A model generated the notes under the pieces. That model did not search any database. It had not been told where the DNA came from and saw only the letters and a program-made list of their open reading frames with translations. A stretch of DNA of 64,000 nt, from positions 187,788 through 251,787 of the forward strand of contig BLJB01000089.1 of the NCBI GenBank assembly GCA_013423325.1, in the 5' to 3' direction. This document shows, piece by piece, positions 23,617 through 34,967 of this stretch. Position 1 is the first letter of the stretch. Each line of letters begins with the position of its first letter. Source of the DNA: Usnea hakonensis (lineage: Eukaryota; Ascomycota; Lecanoromycetes; Lecanorales; Parmeliaceae). A program made the translations under genes and the position numbers.

Positions 23617-24647
23617 GGTGGATTGGGGGTCGGGATTGTAGAATGCTTCGGCGTCTGCTTTGCCCTTGTCGGTTGTCTGGAACTGAGCAGGCAAAGGGCG
23701 ATGATAGGGATGCAAATGTCTAAAAGGCCAAGTCAACAGTTGAGAACTTTATAAAAGAGGCTTGCTAGTTTTGATCAGACTATACTTTTGTGGAGACTTG
23801 TTCATGATGCCGTGGGGTCGTGGAGTAACCTAATGTTGTTTAATTATGCCACCAGATCGATTCTGACAGCCCCTGAAATGTTATATAGCACCAAGAACAA
23901 GTGCTAAAGTAGGCAGTGAGTAACATGTCCATTCTGCACTAGAATCTGTATGCCGTCTGTACTTGTGAATCTGGCCATCCTCTCCTCTGTCTACTCGTAC
24001 CGAGTTTTTGCCGCATGCCAAGTGACGCCACCTCCTAGTTCACAGACTAGATCCCCCTTAGTAAAAGTGAACATTTTAGTAGAGACTAGCGTGCTCGCGT
24101 GGCTGATGCTTGAGAGTTTTTGCAATGTTTAATTCAGTCGCGAAAGTTAATCTTGCTCTTACCAGAGAGCTAGATCCTTTCACCTTGATAACATGTCCAT
24201 CTATCCCAAATGTTGCCATTTACGGCTTCGCATTCACGAGTAAACTCTCGATTTTCCGGCGCAGCCAGACTCTTGACAATACTCCTATATTGCATGTGCT
24301 TTATCGAGAAACCTCATCCAGGAAAAGTCCACCCTACTTTATGATCATAGGCCTCAATTCTCAATATACTTGGGATGTGTAAACTTACACAAGGCGCCTG
24401 AACAAGGTATGCCAACTAGTCGGCTCCTACCTTGAAATATCCTTGAACCTTGGAACGATAACGGTATGTTGTATTGGGTAAGAGGGCCCGGTAAGAGGAA
24501 GATTCTGGGTTCGCGAATCCCACCATGTCACAAGACCGAAGATATCCCTCTGTCCCACGTCAAAAAGTGTTTTCCACAAAACCATACGAGTAGAGACAGA
24601 TACATACTCGCAGCCCATTCAATACTAGATTTTCTGTGACTCTGTCG
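23617..24647. other. Divergent intergenic region
   Basis: Separates the minus-strand aldo-keto reductase from the plus-strand glycosyltransferase and should hold both promoters. No repeat or RNA gene was noticed. Short frames here are unsupported. Confidence 0.4.
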
Positions 24648-25703
24648 ATGCCTTCAAACGGTCACGTACCAAAGCGAGCGTGGGTGACTCTCCTCACCCG
24701 ACCTTCCTATCTTCCAGGCGTCATCACGTTGGCATACAGCCTCTCTACTCATGCCACTGTATACCCTCTCGTCGTACTCGTGACCCCTTCTCTGCCCCAA
24801 ACATGTATTCGAGCCTTAGAGCTCGAGTCGAGTGATAATTCTCTACTGACCATTCATTCGATTGAACCTCTTTTGCTACCAGATGATAGGAAAACTACCC
24901 TCATAGCCGCCCGATTCGAGGATACCTGGACAAAACTTCGAGCTTTCGAGCTAATCTCCTATGACGCCTGCGTCTTCCTGGACGCCGATATCACCGTTTA
25001 TAAGAACATGGATGACATCTTTGATATTGTACTTCCGGGTGATGACTGGATCGCCGCAAATCACACTTGTTGCTGTAACCTCGACCACGATAGTTGGGCA
25101 CCCGAGAATTGGGAGCCAGAGAATTGTCCCTATACACCTCTCCGACATCCGGCTGCGTGTGAAAACGCATCCCCAATTCCTCCTGGAGCCGCTCCTCCGC
25201 ATACCTACGCTCTGCTGAATGGCGGTGTATTCCTATACCATCCCTCCGAATCGCTCTGGAAAGCAATGCACCACCGTTTCCTCACATCACCCGAGTTATC
25301 GACCTACCAATTCCCCGACCAAGACTTCTTAGCTTCGTTTTTTAGCGATAAATGGCGTCCATTGCCTTGGAAATACAACGCTTTGAAGACAATGAGGCAA
25401 TGGCATACAAACATTTGGCGCGATGAAGAGGTCAAGGGCCTACACTATATCGTGGACAAGCCGTGGGCGAAAAGGGTAGCTAGTGATGGCATAGCAGGGC
25501 ATTTGGGAAGAGATGGTGATACGCATGCTTGGTGGTGGAACGTCTGGAACGAGTGGAGCTCGCAATCAGGGAGCGAGTTGGTAAAACTTGTCGATGGACT
25601 CGTGGCGAAGCCTCTAAGCGATGAGGCGGATAAGAGGCAATGTGAAGAAAACAGGAACAACGGCTTTCCTATACCAATAGCGTTGGGCTCTGGGGCAGAC
25701 TGA
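24648..25703 (+). CDS. GT8-family (glycogenin/galactinol synthase-like) glycosyltransferase
   Basis: Intronless 351-aa protein from ATG 24648. Predicted to transfer a sugar from a nucleotide sugar with retention of configuration. The GT-A fold signature is present: AWVTLLTRPSYLPGVI at residues 11-26, a manganese-binding DAD motif at 112-114 in VFLDADI, and ALLNGGVFLYHPS at 188-200. These are followed by the PDQDFL block and a C-terminal HYIVDKPW that matches the HY...KPW of GT8 enzymes. A Cys-rich insertion (CCC, ENCPY, ACE) follows the DAD region. No signal peptide or membrane anchor is seen, so a cytosolic location is likely. The acceptor is unknown. The length fits single-domain fungal GT8 proteins rather than long glycogenins. 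Confidence 0.88.
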   Translation: MPSNGHVPKRAWVTLLTRPSYLPGVITLAYSLSTHATVYPLVVLVTPSLPQTCIRALELESSDNSLLTIHSIEPLLLPDDRKTTLIAARFEDTWTKLRAFELISYDACVFLDADITVYKNMDDIFDIVLPGDDWIAANHTCCCNLDHDSWAPENWEPENCPYTPLRHPAACENASPIPPGAAPPHTYALLNGGVFLYHPSESLWKAMHHRFLTSPELSTYQFPDQDFLASFFSDKWRPLPWKYNALKTMRQWHTNIWRDEEVKGLHYIVDKPWAKRVASDGIAGHLGRDGDTHAWWWNVWNEWSSQSGSELVKLVDGLVAKPLSDEADKRQCEENRNNGFPIPIALGSGAD

Positions 25704-26213
25704 ATGTGCAAGTGAGCTGCAAGTCGTACTGGAAATCGCAAATATAGTGCGAACGGGGATGGCAGCAACCGTACTCCTATCCGTTTGATCCGCTCCACTC
25801 AACAATTGGGATCCGCGCTTATTCAAGCCAACTCTTATAGAGAACCTCATTGCCGAACGCGGCACCGTGGATCCTCATCACGCTTCGCTGTCGGTAAAAG
25901 TTATAATTTTCCTCTAGTGTCGTCTCTCTTCGTTGACGCCTTTGCGACTCAAAACGTGCCAATCCCTACTGCTTGCTGTCCCAAAGGACCATGATCCGTG
26001 TCGCCAGTGCAGCTGTTCATTCGTGGGATATGATGGGCGCCTGTGGCGCAAATCGACGCGCAATAGCATCTGCCGCAACATGTTGCACTTGCGACGAAAC
26101 CATTGTCCATCTCGCAGCTAACATGTACGGAAGGCATCCCACTCCGCCTTAACGCTTTGGCGGTGACCAAAATTTTGTCGCCAAAGTCTTCTTTTATTGC
26201 GTCCACACTCGCC
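25704..26213. other. Intergenic, nothing recognised
   Basis: Upstream of the duplicated-domain secreted protein. No supported feature. Confidence 0.4.
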
Positions 26214-27311
26214 ATGTTCATAGTCGGCCAGCCTGCAATCTGGGCCCAGCTCCTTTTGACTCTTTTCGTCCCCAGCAGTGCGCGTCCACCAATCGATAGC
26301 ACGCCGGGTCTCGTCGATAAGCCATTAATCGGTTTACTTCAAGGCGAACCATGGCCACCAGAGATACCAGTTTCTCAAGCCTCTCTTCTCTACCCGATCC
26401 CTGGCACCCCCATTACTCTAAACTTCACCGATTTCGGTCCCTCAATCCCAGTCGTTCGAGCCCTCTCAACAATGTACGATGCCCGCCGACAGGTCCAATC
26501 ACATCTGGCCTCCGGTCCTACACATACCATCAACGGCAGTTTCTCATACAGCACGCACTCAAAATCTCCCACATCCCAAATATGCTCCATCGTCGTCCAA
26601 GCAGATCACAGCCATTCGCTATCCTGGTCTCAACTCGATACAACACTAGCAGGCCTAACGCAATTCAGCAGCGGAGCGAGCAGCGACCACCAATTCCACT
26701 ACCAAGCCTTGGCCTTCTCAATAACCACCTCGCCCTCCAGCGCAAGAATAGGCACAGGGCTCCTCTCCTGGCTTCCAACCCTCAATTCACCTCCCACGGC
26801 CCCATCAAAGAAGCGAGCGACCCCAAACCCCACATCCCAACTCCTTTCCAAATCCCCACTTCTCCTGTCTCCTCCCACCAACCTGACCACCCACCCTTCT
26901 TTCCCCGTCCCCGGCACAACCATAACCCTAATCTTCATCTGGCTCGGGCCTCCCATTTCCCCCGCAACCATCAACAACGCTCTCCACGGCGCCTTTACGG
27001 AAATAAACCCGCACCTCACCGCCCTCAACCAGCCGGTTCCGGACAACATTTTCATCTACAGCGAGTTCGCACCAGGGAAATCGAAAATGGAGACTGTACT
27101 TCAAATATATGGGGACAGTGGCGGGATGGCGTTGACGTGGGCGACGGTCGATACCGTGCTGACGGGGCTGTATCGGTTCGTGAATGGGCTTGGGACGGTG
27201 CATGGGAGGGAGTATTATCGATGTTTGGAGTTTCAGGTGTGGGAGGGAATGGGGCATGGAGGGGGAGGGGGGGTAATGATTGGCTATGGTAATTTACTTG
27301 AAGTATACTGA
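26214..27311 (+). CDS. Probable secreted protein with two repeated domains (365 aa)
   Basis: Starts at the only in-frame ATG, 26214. The first ~25 residues (MFIVGQPAIWAQLLLTLFV) form a likely signal peptide. Two domains of about 140-150 residues share the same order of motifs. The first has IPGTPITLNF, a middle ALSTMY segment, then WSQLDTTLAGLTQF and HYQALAF. The second has VPGTTITLIF, then ALHGAF, WATVDTVLTGLYRF and YYRCLEFQV. The linker is basic and Ser/Pro-rich, and a glycine run lies near the C terminus. This two-domain plan is seen in uncharacterised secreted proteins of filamentous fungi, but I cannot name a function. Confidence 0.7.
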   Translation: MFIVGQPAIWAQLLLTLFVPSSARPPIDSTPGLVDKPLIGLLQGEPWPPEIPVSQASLLYPIPGTPITLNFTDFGPSIPVVRALSTMYDARRQVQSHLASGPTHTINGSFSYSTHSKSPTSQICSIVVQADHSHSLSWSQLDTTLAGLTQFSSGASSDHQFHYQALAFSITTSPSSARIGTGLLSWLPTLNSPPTAPSKKRATPNPTSQLLSKSPLLLSPPTNLTTHPSFPVPGTTITLIFIWLGPPISPATINNALHGAFTEINPHLTALNQPVPDNIFIYSEFAPGKSKMETVLQIYGDSGGMALTWATVDTVLTGLYRFVNGLGTVHGREYYRCLEFQVWEGMGHGGGGGVMIGYGNLLEVY

Positions 27312-27594
27312 ATAGCTCTTACGCGGAACAATCAGTCATCCAAGATCGCCATGACATCGTAGAAGACAAGAACAATTGCACACATGTTATTATTCAGAAC
27401 AACCGGTGCACTTGCTGGGAATCGAATTGTCCCGGAAAAAGAATTGACTTCGGATAGGTCACCACTACTGGAAATATACTTGCGCGTTCGTACCTCACAT
27501 ATGCGGAGGTCTATATATCCCACACCAAGCTTTATTTCCCAATATCCACCCCCCATCCATCTCACTCCCTCCCACCCACCTCCCATCTCCCCAC
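27312..27594. other. Convergent 3' intergenic region, C-rich on the plus strand
   Basis: Lies between two convergent genes. The plus strand is very C-rich from about 27545. No other feature. Confidence 0.4.
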
Positions 27595-29656
27595 TCACCA
27601 CCCCTTCTCCCAAACGCCATTTCCCACAACCTCCCCCTCCTCCCCCCGCCCCTCTCCCTCCCCCTCCACAAGCCCATAAACCCTCGCCATCCTATCCACC
27701 CCCTCATCCCCCAAATACTCCAACTCCTTCGCCGCCCTCACATACCCTTTCCCCTCTACGTAGCCCTTTGCGAAAATGATGTCTATTTCCTCGAGGGAGC
27801 GGCGCGCGGTTTCGGGGTAGGTGAAGTAGATGAGGGGCAGGAAGCAGGCGTTGACGATGGCGAAGAAGAGGTAGGTGCCCCAGTGGATGTGGGAGATCAT
27901 GATGGGGGTGATCATTACGATTACTGTTGTTTGCGGGGGTTGGGTTAGTGAGTGGGTTTATGTCTTTGGGGGGGGGGGGGGGGGGGGTGGGGGGGGGGGG
28001 GGGGGGGGAGGAAGGGGGAACCGGGGNNGTGTGGGGGGGGGGGGGGGGGGGGGGGTTTGGTTGGTGAAGGGGAGGGAAGAAAGGGGAACCTGGTAGGAGG
28101 AAAAGGCTGAAGGTGGTACTTACGGAAATTGAAGAGCCAATTTGAGCAAGTGGAGAGGGCGTTTGCTTTTTGGCGAGTTTTGATAGGATTAATTTCAGCT
28201 GGATAGAGCTACCTGGGCCGTTAGCTTCGCGGATCTTACTCTGCAGAATGTGCAAGACTACTTGCCCAAGGCAGAGGCAGCCAGCTGGCTCCGAAGCTTG
28301 CAATGTAGGTGAAGAGGCCCACCGCAGCGCCTTTTGCGGCAGCGGGGGTACCGGGGATCAAGCAGGAGAATACTAGAACCATGCTCAAGCACTGGCCTAC
28401 TGTGCCCCACAGGAAAAGCTTTCGCCGGCCGACGCGCTCGATGATGAACCAAGATACGGTGGCGAAAATAGCGTAGACTATCATGTTGACGCCACCGAGG
28501 AGGAGGGAGATGTTATGCGACTGGCCGATTGAGTTTTGGAAGAGGATCGGAAAATAGTAGATGACCCTACATCATTGATAAATTATTAGGTAAAGCTCTC
28601 AATGATATAATTATTGGGTAGGATCAGAATTCATACGCGTTACACCCCCCAACTTGTTGCATAAACTGGCTGCTAACGCCCAGCATCATCCTGCGGAAGT
28701 GTTGTGTCTTCCCCCCGCTAAAGACCGCCTTCAACGGCGTGCCCTTTCGACCCGCGTAGCCAGATGCGCGGATGCTGTCCATGATGATTTGTTTCTGCAA
28801 CTGCGTTTCCTTGTCCTCGCGTTCCAGTCCACGCAGAGCTGCAATCACGGTCTCGCCTTCTTCGTAGCGCTCGCGGGTCAGAAGCCAGCGTGGAGACTCA
28901 GGAAGCCATATCGGACCGAGAGCGACGACGAGGGCAAAGACGATTTGGAAAGCGATTGGAAATCGCCATGAGAGGTCTGCGGAGCCGTAGCTGGCGCCAT
29001 AATCGATCCAGTAGGCTACCAACGTTCCAAAGGCGATGACACCGCCTTCGATGCAGATGAGAAGCCCTCGATTAGTCGTGCGTGAGCACTCGGCTTGATA
29101 AGTAGGGATGGTGGAGGTATTGATGCCATTTCCCACGCCGGTAATGGTGCGTCCAATGATGAATTGAGCCAGAGGAGTAGAGTTTCGCTCAGAAGTCACT
29201 TGGATTATCACGCCGAGTATCATGATGCTACCACCCATCATCATCGCCTTTCGACGGCCCAGAAAGTCACCAAAGGCGAGAATAAAGATGGCGCCGAACA
29301 GGCATCCTATCTCGTAGATTGCGGTCACGAAGCCTTGCATTGTAGAGTTACCGTTGGTGGCTGTAAAGAGGTCATTGAAAGCTGGAGCGGTAATGATGCC
29401 AGACACTGCACAGTATGACTTTAGTAAATTTTCTTTCAAGATCATCGATTGCATCAAGAGGCATTTGCCGGTAATAACAATCTTCCAATTCCCCATCTCG
29501 CGACCAAAACAGGGTACGGAGGAAACCAATGGATCGAGGACGTTGCTTACTGACGCCCTGATCGTATCCAAACAGTACAAACCCTGTCGTAGCTACTGTA
29601 GAGACCATCAGAGAAAGTGGACGGCCAGTCAAGCCCATGAACTTTGGAGGGGCCAT
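27595..29656 (-). CDS. MFS sugar transporter (sugar porter family)
   Basis: Twelve-span plasma-membrane hexose or polyol/H+ symporter. Exons 29656-29551, 29405-28637, 28566-28266, 28208-28124 and 27923-27595 give 529 aa with all junctions in frame. Sugar-porter hallmarks are present: GYDQGVMSGI in TM1, GDFLGRRKAM, a PESPRWLLTRER signature after TM6, QQVGGCN, ERVGRRKLF, and LYPAEINPIKTR spanning exons 3-4, followed by a PETARRSLEEID tail. The intron at 28265-28209 needs a GC donor (GCAAGT); only that choice restores the conserved W-LYPAE join. The intron at 28123-27924 holds a long G run and the NN gap, so its true length is uncertain. The exact substrate is not predictable. Confidence 0.92.
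27966..28056. other. Long G runs with NN assembly gap
   Basis: Two long poly-G blocks flank an NN at 28027-28028, inside the last intron of the sugar transporter. Probably a sequencing or assembly problem; true length unknown. Confidence 0.8.
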
Positions 29657-30586
29657 ATTGATTAGCAGCACTATTTTTTCTTCTTGCAAGTCAATTGTCT
29701 ATAAAGACAACGCCAAAGAGTCACAACTTGTCGAGCATGTGTACTGGACAGAGTAGCGATATATCGAGAATTTTCTGCCCACAAAAGTAGAATCGCGGTA
29801 TTTCCTTCGTCATCATGCAGCATATTTTCAACGGCGCGGGGTAACCTCCACGGCTGCCAGTAGCGTCTTGTCCTTATCCATGCAGGCAAGGCGATCTTGA
29901 GTTTGCTATTGGTTGAGTACCAGACGCTCGCAAACCCATCAGAAAAGCTAATGCCCGTGATGCATGAGCCTTAGCCATGACGAGACTTTTTTCTCCGCAG
30001 CAAGTGGGAAAATGCCTCGGCAGTTGATAAGAGGAGAGACGGGAAGAGAAAACGGCCACGCCGAACCCACTAGTTTGGGGTTCGCAAGTGAGGTCTAGAC
30101 TCTATAGTCATTCTGAAGAGGGAGAGGCAGTTCTCATCTTCGTATACATGTACCTTGAAGATGGTGATATGGTTAACATTGCGAAAACTTTCTCCCAGTG
30201 ACCCCGCATCACCCCTCGGCCCGTACTCGTACAGAGACTAGATCCAACGTCAAGGAGCGCCGCCTTAAGGATCAGATACACCATGAAACGACGAGCCGAT
30301 AGCTAGGGTCATAAGTAACTGCACCCAAAAGACCTCAAGGGCAAGGTACTCCATTAACGCTTTGGCACATTCAGGGCAAAAGCGATTTCCGTTATTGCAA
30401 ATGCTCGTTTCATGACTATGGGAATTGAATTGAAGGAAATAGATACAGATATATGAACAAAGAAACTAATAATCGTCCCCAGCCAGCTCGTTTTGAGTCG
30501 GCGTAGAATCGCTAACCAGCCCAATTCGATCAAAGAACCATCCCCTTCTCTCTCTAAAAGTTTTCCATGGAGCCCTACAGGTCGGC
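29657..30586. other. Intergenic, nothing recognised
   Basis: Upstream of the sugar transporter and downstream of the GNAT gene. No repeat or RNA gene noticed. Confidence 0.4.
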
Positions 30587-31171
30587 TCATTCTTCCACGC
30601 CCGGTCTCGCAAGTCTAAACTCCTGTAGCAGTACCGTCAGAGCTTCTTCTTTAGCCCCCTTTCTTTCGTCACCCGTCTCCTCTTCTCTGAACCAGCTGAA
30701 TCCACACTTCTTCAGAACCCGCCGACTTTGATCTCCTCCAGGCCCTGTCACGGCCTTCAAGTACGCCTTCTCGCTGTCATTCAGCACAGGATGCCCATCT
30801 GGATATTCTTGCCAATACATATCAATCCAGGCTTTCAAAGCCTCCGTAGCGTAGCCGTAGCCCCAAGCGGACGGGTGAAAGATGTAGCCAACCTCGGGGA
30901 GGCTGTGAGAGCCTGTGAGACCAATGATCTGAGGGGACGGGTTGTCGGCAGAAGGGAGCCGTGAGACAGTGTAGGACATGTTCTTGTCGCTTTCTAGCCT
31001 TAGTTTAAGCCATTCGTCGCTCTTCTCCCGCGTATCGGGTTCGGTCCAGTAGAGTACTCTAGGCTCAGAACGGATCGCAAAGACTGGTTCACTGTCTGCG
31101 GGAGAGAGGGGACGAAGAATCAGACGCTCGGTTGTGATTGTGTCCCTGGGGCGCTGTATTGCTGATGACAT
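30587..31171 (-). CDS. GNAT acetyltransferase, RimJ/RimL type
   Basis: Intronless, 194 aa, starting at ATG 31171 (MSSAIQRP), the first ATG in frame. The N terminus ITTERLILRPLSPAD is the classic start of RimJ/RimL-like GNAT (Acetyltransf_3) proteins. It is followed by VFAIRSEPRVLYWTE and a central GYIFHPSAWGYGYATEAL, which is the acetyl-CoA-binding motif A region (Q/RxxGxG/A-like, here WGYGYA). A C-terminal SRRVLKKCGF matches the usual S...LEK.GF motif. It should transfer an acetyl group from acetyl-CoA to an amine of a small molecule or a protein N terminus; the acceptor is unknown. Divergent from the cupin gene. Confidence 0.9.
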   Translation of the reverse strand: MSSAIQRPRDTITTERLILRPLSPADSEPVFAIRSEPRVLYWTEPDTREKSDEWLKLRLESDKNMSYTVSRLPSADNPSPQIIGLTGSHSLPEVGYIFHPSAWGYGYATEALKAWIDMYWQEYPDGHPVLNDSEKAYLKAVTGPGGDQSRRVLKKCGFSWFREEETGDERKGAKEEALTVLLQEFRLARPGVEE

Positions 31172-31696
31172 GATGCGATGTTCAATGGGATGCAATGGAG
31201 ATGTGTTTGGTATGAGACATATCGAGGTAGAGAGCCAGACAAGAGGGGCAGTAGTATGAGTCAGGAGCTCATGCAGAGGGAATACCCGTTTTTCCCTTAA
31301 ATCGGTACTCTATGACATAGTTGCCAATGCCTTCGCTGATCGAACTCCGAGACACGAGGACATACTATGGGGCCTTGGAGCTCTGAAAATGACGTTATTT
31401 GAATGAGGCTTATCGAAGAGGGAGAAGACCTCATGCTTATTGAGCCCTGTACAAACTGCGTAGCGCCGCTTTAATGGGTCAGAATTTTCTTCCAGGAGCC
31501 GCCTCTGTTACACCAATCAGCTAGTACTCAATAGACAATAGCATGATAATACCATCTCCTAAAAGGCCGCCATGTTACTATTAATGCTTTCTTTCAAGCC
31601 GGGCGACTCTGCCCAACTGAACTCTCTGGTCCACCAACCTCCTTGAAACCATCCAATATCCCAATCGAGAACAGCACAGCAACGAATGAAAAGAGA
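31172..31696. promoter_or_regulatory. Divergent promoter region, GNAT and cupin genes
   Basis: 525 bp between two oppositely transcribed genes. No specific operator was identified. Confidence 0.35.
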
Positions 31697-32455
31697 ATGC
31701 CTCTCACCAAGACCACTCACCAAATGTCCTTCTATCGCCCACCTCCTGACTCCTCCACCTTCGCCTTTTCTCCTCCCGCCTCTCTTGGTACTGCTGTCGT
31801 TCCTCCAACGACCATCACCTTCCACGTTGGCTCCAAGCTGAGCACGCAATACCATTGGCATACAACGCACACGGAGTACCTACGTGTCAAATCTGGCGCT
31901 GCGCTCATAATGGTGTCTGGTGTGAGCAGGATATATACAGCCCGGGATGGCACAGCGCAAATACCTCGCTACGCTCGTCACGAATGGATGCGATTTGATC
32001 GGCCTGCACACCTATTGAGCCAAGGGCAGAGAGAGGCGCAAGAGTCATATATCCAGGGACATGGAAAAGAAGAGATTGAGAGACTACGAGGAGAAGATCT
32101 GATAGCAGAAGAGTGGACGGATCCCGCCGACGGGCAGAAAGAGATGTTCTTTCGGAACCTCTTCTCTACTGCATCGGAACCGCAATACGCATCTAATGTG
32201 TCCTGGCTAGGAGGCTTGTGGAAGACGCTGCAAATCATGTGTGAGATGTGGGAGATGGACAATTACCTTGTACTTGTTGACTTTGGGGGGTGGAGGGGGG
32301 GCTGGAGGGAGCAGGTCGAAGCGGCATTTACGTATATTGTAATGGGATGCATGATGGCGTTGGGAAGGTTATGTGGGTGTAGAGCTGTTAGTGAGGAGTA
32401 TACACCAGAGCATCTGATACGGAGATGGGAGAGTGAACGACCAAAGAATGTATAA
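31697..32455 (+). CDS. Cupin-fold protein with C-terminal hydrophobic segment
   Basis: Intronless, 252 aa from ATG 31697, the first in-frame ATG. A single RmlC-like cupin barrel is suggested by TITFHVGSKL, then YHWHTTHTEYLRVKSGAAL (cupin motif 1, with His and Glu as candidate metal ligands) and a later RHEW segment resembling motif 2. The C-terminal part carries a hydrophobic stretch (TYIVMGCMMALGRLCGC) that may be a membrane anchor. Cupins of this layout occur as uncharacterised or secondary-metabolism proteins in fungi. Reaction and substrate cannot be told. It shares its upstream region with the GNAT gene. Confidence 0.65.
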   Translation: MPLTKTTHQMSFYRPPPDSSTFAFSPPASLGTAVVPPTTITFHVGSKLSTQYHWHTTHTEYLRVKSGAALIMVSGVSRIYTARDGTAQIPRYARHEWMRFDRPAHLLSQGQREAQESYIQGHGKEEIERLRGEDLIAEEWTDPADGQKEMFFRNLFSTASEPQYASNVSWLGGLWKTLQIMCEMWEMDNYLVLVDFGGWRGGWREQVEAAFTYIVMGCMMALGRLCGCRAVSEEYTPEHLIRRWESERPKNV

Positions 32456-34967
32456 GTGGGCTGGACGGTTGCAAAATCAGACATGCGAAACAGTAAAAGG
32501 GCTTAAATCTATCAGTAGATACACATTTGAAAGATAATCCCAGACCAAAAGCCTCGCAATGTACGTATGTTCTCAACTTGACCACAGGCTTTTGCCTCTT
32601 GACCCAAGCACATCTCCTCTTTGAATCTTGCCGCCATTGTCCATCTACAGCCATATTTCCATTCCTGATTAACCTCGACAACCCTTATCAGTCAACATTT
32701 TCACGCCTAAAAACCCTCTTCAGCTCCAAACCTTCTAGAGATGTCGGACGATCATCCCAAATCAATCGTTCGGTAGAATCTATCTGTCCCTAGCCTCATC
32801 ATTGGATTGGGCCGGTATCCCTTAACCTTATCCATCTTTAGTCTTTATCCACCTTAGCTAGTATCCCATAAACCCTTCCTCTTTTATCGTCACGGCCCTT
32901 ATTCGTCCAGTCTTTCATTAACAGAGGTCATATTCAAAGCCATATTCACCTCCTGTCAGACCGCCTTGTCCTCAGAGCCTGGGTGAATACCGTAAGAAGT
33001 CGGCAATGCATTGCAAAATCCTAAAGCCGAGATATCCATCGTCTATATGGTTGTCTTCTTCGATACTCTTATCGCGCTCCTTTCTACACTGGAAGCAAAG
33101 GACAGAGCTCAGGTAGGAATGTTAGGGAAGGAGCGTAGCGTTGATAGAAATTCTATGCCCAGAGACTACTACTTAGCTTTAGCCTCCAGGGTTCAGTTGA
33201 TTAAATGGGGGTTTTACCGACCTTTGATTGACGGAGGCTCAGAGGAAGAGCTCAAGGTGAGTAGTGATGAGTAGCAGACGGGAGAGCAATGTGAGTGCGA
33301 TGAGTAGCTATCCTTGGACCGAAGCCGTTTGTAAGTCCTATCAGTTCAAGGTAAGCAATACAGCTATGGTATGAGAGAGGTCCAAAGCCATCAGATGGAC
33401 GATACGAACTGCTTGAAAGTAAGACACCCTGTAGGGCAACGTCATTCCACCCCTTGCTTTCAACTCACATTCCAGCGAAGAGGTTCGATTTTCAACCCCT
33501 AGGTACTAGAATTCCATCGTCCGTCAGAAGAGACAATAGGTCATGAGGTGCTGCACAATTTGTCGGCTTGTTCATATGGGCCCCAGGCAGTATAGGCTCT
33601 CTCGAAACCATAAGATTGAATGGTGCAGGCTCGTTATCGCTCCTGTAATTGCACCTAGCATTCTCGCTCTCAGGGAAAAAAGCTGCTACCAAGCTTTCGA
33701 TCAGAGGAGTCTCTATCGACTGCTAGCAAGAACATTTTGTAGCGGGCCAGGTCTGCTCCAAGTTCTTACGTGCTCCAGAGATGCAATATTCTTCGACGGT
33801 ATAAAGCCTAATATTGCACCTGCTATATCTCCCTATGAGGATAGCCAACCTTCTCTCCGCAAAGCGTTCCAGTACTAGATTTTGGAGAGAAAACTTCCCA
33901 CCGACTTTCGGAGGGTCAACAGCTCATGAGGTATGTCTCTCATGTGGCAGACTGTATGGGCAGATGCTTAAGGACTGCCTGACACAACCTATCCTTGAAC
34001 CCTGAATTCTGAATGCTTGTGTTAGGATGGTGCAGTATCTCAGTGCGAGTTGGTAAGATCCGCCTAACAAGTCTGTCGTGAACCGCATCTGAATTGACTT
34101 GAACTAACAGATGTTGGATTATTCTCGCTTGTGAGCAAAGACTACCCTCAATACCTCTGCGCTTGTCGGCAAGCGAGCAGGTTGGTGTCAAGTTAAGCTG
34201 TTCCAGGCCTCGTCGTGGATGAGCCTCGAGGTACCGCGATCGAGGACGGTGCTGAAGATGCCGCTCCTAAGATCAAACCACGATGTTAAGCCACCTGGGT
34301 TATTCTGAGGACAAGGGTGCAGCTGATCGAATGGTGACGGTGGGAAGGCTTCTCCCTCTGACTCCCAAAACCTCCCTTCCTGAGTTTGGACAACGGTGAG
34401 AGTGCCTCCTGGTATGACTGAAGGGACATGTCTGGCTGACCACATCAGAATAGGTAGAGGGTCTTCCAAAAGGTTGATGTTTTGTACATTCACAATCAAA
34501 AGCTATATCCTCAAGCCATGCAGAGGCAAAACAGAACCAAGTGGGGGTGTGTACATGCATAACGGCCGACCGAAGAGCCGCCTAATCTCCGCAACTCGTC
34601 ACCAAGCTCGAGCAGCTATCATTGTGTCCAAAAAGAGAATGGGATTATGTCAAAGAGCTCTCGATAATGGAGAAAGCAGCCCATGTCATTGCGTTACTTC
34701 GATCAAGAGATTCGACAAAGCAAAGCATGCCAGAGCGCGGTGTTATTGAGCCTTCGATCGCAGAAATCTGATCGATACGGAATATTCGGGCCACGGCTGT
34801 TCCCTTGGGCCAGACTTTTAGGTCTAGTGTCATGCCAACTAGCCTTGTTCTGTGAAGTGGTGAGACTTTTTAACTTGACCACCCCGCTCACTCTCTCCTC
34901 ACTATTCTTTAGTGTCACCATACGAATCATCGCCACAGACCACAAGGTCTATTACTAACCGTCAGTC
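32456..34967. other. Long gene-poor stretch, nothing firmly recognised
   Basis: Several frames of 60-117 codons occur on both strands, for example an ATG-started 111-codon plus frame at 33543-33878. None shows a known motif, a consistent splice pattern or a repeat. They may be relics or chance. Confidence 0.4.

Noticed and set aside
24500..24530. tRNA T-arm-like ggttcgcgaatccc
   Set aside because: The stem does not fit a 5-bp T arm and no acceptor stem or anticodon arm could be placed around it.
26351..27292. 313-codon plus-strand frame overlapping the secreted protein
   Set aside because: It is the shifted frame of the gene at 26214-27311; its product lacks domains and is Pro/His/Arg-rich, as expected for a shadow frame.
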